Shown here: one piece after another, positions 61,547 through 64,000 of the stretch
Layout: every line of letters starts with the position of its first letter
Numbering within the stretch: the first letter of the stretch is position 1
Assembly (NCBI GenBank): GCA_963662175.1
Contig: OY759221.1
Coordinates: 18,380,027-18,444,026 of the forward strand
DNA length: 64,000 nucleotides
Direction of reading: 5' to 3'
Origin: Aradus depressus
Lineage: Eukaryota; Arthropoda; Insecta; Hemiptera; Aradidae
Notes under the pieces: generated by a model
The model's input: the letters and a program-made list of their open reading frames with translations, nothing else
Database searches by the model: none
What the model was told of the DNA's origin: nothing
Translations under genes and position numbers: made by a program

Positions 61547-61571
61547 AACTATGGGGTCGCCGGTGTACACA

Positions 61572-61672
61572 GACCCGACTCAGTGGAAGTCTTTTTATAG
61601 ACTATTTGACATCGTATAGGCTCGGAACCATCGCTTAACGTCTCATCCGAAGGATGGCGTACTCAAGGTCAT
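61572..61672 (-). mobile_element. SINE family 1, central fragment
   Basis: cagacccgactcagtgg to aaggatggcgtactcaagg, immediately beyond the target duplication of the copy above. Confidence 0.7.
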
Positions 61673-62084
61673 TTTTCAGCAATGGGATTAAGATAGTAAA
61701 ATTACTTCTATTAGAAGAAAAAGTTGCTTTGATGTGAAATTCTTGCTTTGCAAAACAAATCAATCATTTTTGCAGCCAGTTTTAAAGCTATTGAGGACTC
61801 TATCCTTACTTAAGTTGAAGATAAACTGAAGATAGAAGACTGACTGCAAATTGATTAATCGTTGATATAATATAGATTGATATATTCGTTAAAAATTAAA
61901 AAAAACGTTAAATGGAGTAAGTCCTAAACTAGAATTGAAGCAACGAAAATAAATGTGTCAGTTAGTTAACCTCATGCAACCAAATAACCCGAAAAATTAA
62001 ACAACTCCTACGACAATTTAGACAGTTCAACTTCCCACTGGCCCTTCACATCTCTGGCCACTGTCGATTATAAAAAAGTCGTAG

Positions 62085-62620
62085 GTGAATCACATATAAT
62101 ATACACCCCCAGCACGAAATAATCGATTAAGTTTTCTCTCTCCCTCAACCAATTGACCTTTTAGGTTAAAAAATCAATAGTTCAATTACACATGGACTTT
62201 TCAATCCTCATTCTAATGTGATGTAAACAATTTACACAAATTAAGATTATTAATATATTATAGAATCGATTATTATTATTATTATATATATTATATATAA
62301 TATTATTATAAAAATAGCTGTTAGAAGAAAATAACTTAAATAGTAAATAAATAAACAAAAATGAACTAGTCGCATTTTGTTTTAAAACAAAATGTGAACA
62401 ACCAATGAATGAAAAACAAATGACGACGATCAGCTGTTTTAAATAGTGTGCAACAGTCTAAGTTGTGTTGTGGAAGTGGACAGTCTAGAGAGAGCCATCA
62501 ACTTTCGATGTATCAACACGAATATTAGTATGTTGATTCAGAAGACACCTACCGATTTTCAAATCAAATCGATAAATTGGTATCAGGGGAGAACGAAAAA
62601 TTAATTAATTAATTCACACT
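62085..62620. repeat. modular dispersed repeat R, broken
   Basis: Two ends in opposite orientation (cgtaggtgaatcacatataa at 62090; acactggtgaagtacattac at 62627) flank AT-rich sequence; a related piece at 63010-63110 has cgatagattgaatgtgtcga. Confidence 0.55.
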
Positions 62621-62629
62621 GGTGAAGTA

Positions 62630-63640
62630 CATTACTTGTGAGTCACCAACGACTTTTAAAGTTAATCTTGATCAAAATATCAGGTACGAAACACTAAATA
62701 CATGTTACCTTAAGTAGATAACTAGACAGAATACATGATAACTGAGCAATTCATCAAGATGCGCCATTAGATGAGGCAATTATAGATACATAGGAATCTA
62801 ACAATATATCACTTAGATATATTAATTAATTACATAATCAACAGGAGCTAAATAACTCTAGGTACGTGGATATTGTACACCCACTGGCCTCCTGGCTAAC
62901 ATGTCGTCAAGGTTCAAATATGACGATGATTTTTCCTTTTCTAGCTATCACAAAATATTGGAAAAGTTATGGAATTGGTCAATAATTCGATGCGGATTTT
63001 TCACCGAAATTTCATGTTTTCCAAAAACTAAAAAAACAAAATCTGTGTGTCTGTGAACACGATAACTCCCGATAGATTGAATGTGTCGACACGAAATTTT
63101 ATATGTGAATCCAGAAAGAATTAAAAATGTATTTTTTTAATGTGAAAATGTTTTATGATCAGACAGAAAAACTGATGGAAAATGATAGAAATATCAGTAA
63201 ATCTGAATGGAAAATCCTCATCTTAAATTTCCTTCCTAATAGTATTACGTCTCTTCATTTCCTTTTCAATCAGTTTCGATCCGTTTCCATTATTACTTAA
63301 CTGCACTGGCTATGTTATTTTTAATTCAATTTGAAAAAAAAATTATTTTATTTTATTACGTGAATTTATTTTTACGATATTCATATAATTAATAATTAAT
63401 TATAAATTAAAAAATTAATTAAAAACTACGAAAAAAAAGTTTATTATAGGAAAATTTACAAAACCCTGGAGGACACCTGTCTTTCATACCAAGGTTTTTT
63501 CTCATCTAATTTTCATAATCATTTTTGAAAAAAGGTTTAAATTGTGTTGCAGTGAATTGCCTTCTCGAATTTGGTGCTTCGTTATCTTAAGACACTTCTT
63601 CGCTTTTTGGGTTATATTTGACTTTCTTCGTAGTCTGTTT
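62630..63640. other. upstream intron or 5' flank, no Ig1 exon found
   Basis: I looked on the minus strand for the exon ending one base before the Gly-Tyr junction of Ig1 and did not find it. AT-rich with an R-repeat piece at 63010-63110. Confidence 0.45.
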
Positions 63641-63654
63641 TTTTTTTTTTTTTT

Positions 63655-63863
63655 TTTTAATTAATTTATTTATTTATTGGTCTTATGTACGATGCATACA
63701 AGGCATGTCTCTATAATGGTTTTATCTAGTTATTTACAACATCCATGGTCCTGGGAGAGAGTTCTATCTACGAAATAAAACTCACTCCCGGACGGGAATC
63801 GAACCCGCAAGGTGACACCATGCGACCAAAGCCCTACGCTCTAGCCCACACGGCCACCATGAT
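63655..63863 (-). mobile_element. SINE family 2, with longer 3' part
   Basis: Same head as 59902, box B gcgggttcgattcccgtccg, body through ggagagagttctatc's complement, ending in an A-run (T-run at 63640-63658 on the plus strand). Confidence 0.75.
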
Positions 63864-64000
63864 AGGATATTGTTTTTCACAATTTTGTGTATGTTATATT
63901 CTTTGTTCCCTTGGAAAGCCTAAACGGGTGATATTTTTATGATTTATTATTTATTTGTTTAGTCGTAACCTCCCGAGTGACATAGTCTAAATAGTCATCC

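Noticed and set aside
1..64000. New multi-gene defence or biosynthetic system
   Set aside because: Only one cellular gene is present; everything else I can read is intron, UTR or mobile-element sequence.

Overview
The window is animal nuclear DNA, AT-rich, with split genes, GT-AG introns and dense mobile-element debris. It is almost certainly from an insect. The one cellular gene is an insect-type sidekick, and the dominant SINE ends in CCTAA/TTAGG-type repeats, the arthropod telomere motif that flies have lost. A non-dipteran, possibly hemipteran, genome is my best guess. The order is inference and I cannot fix the species.

Gene content. One gene, sidekick (sdk), runs right to left on the minus strand from about 60.35 kb (5' side) to the stop codon at 8201-8203. 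I read 35 coding exons, all with compatible phases and GT-AG borders. They sum to 6239 nt, that is 2 nt of a split codon, 2078 residues and a stop. The visible protein is the second half of Ig1, Ig2-Ig6, thirteen fibronectin type III domains, one transmembrane helix and a 177-residue cytoplasmic tail ending GFSSFV (PDZ ligand). The signal peptide, the first half of Ig1 and the promoter were not found up to 64000, so the gene is truncated at its 5' end by the window edge or by a long intron.

Layout. 1-8200 is 3' flank or 3' UTR with repeats. 8.2-12.8 kb holds the cytoplasmic and transmembrane exons. 14-39.7 kb holds the FN3 exons. 41.7-60.3 kb holds the Ig exons. 60.35-64 kb is intron or 5' flank. 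Introns and flanks carry about 22 copies or pieces of a tRNA-derived SINE, three copies of a second tRNA-like SINE, at least six long foldback elements, a Tc1/mariner-type element with long inverted repeats, two hAT traces, Jockey-type and RNase H-bearing non-LTR remnants, a Helitron-like element, a modular dispersed repeat, and several tandem arrays.

Most notable. An inverted duplication of about 0.7 kb links the intron before exon 14 to intron 5 and carries 54 bp of exon 14 with its splice acceptor in antisense. A 19-bp minisatellite starts directly at a 5' splice site. Several nested insertions have exact target-site duplications, which makes their order readable. I found no operon, CRISPR array or new multi-gene system.
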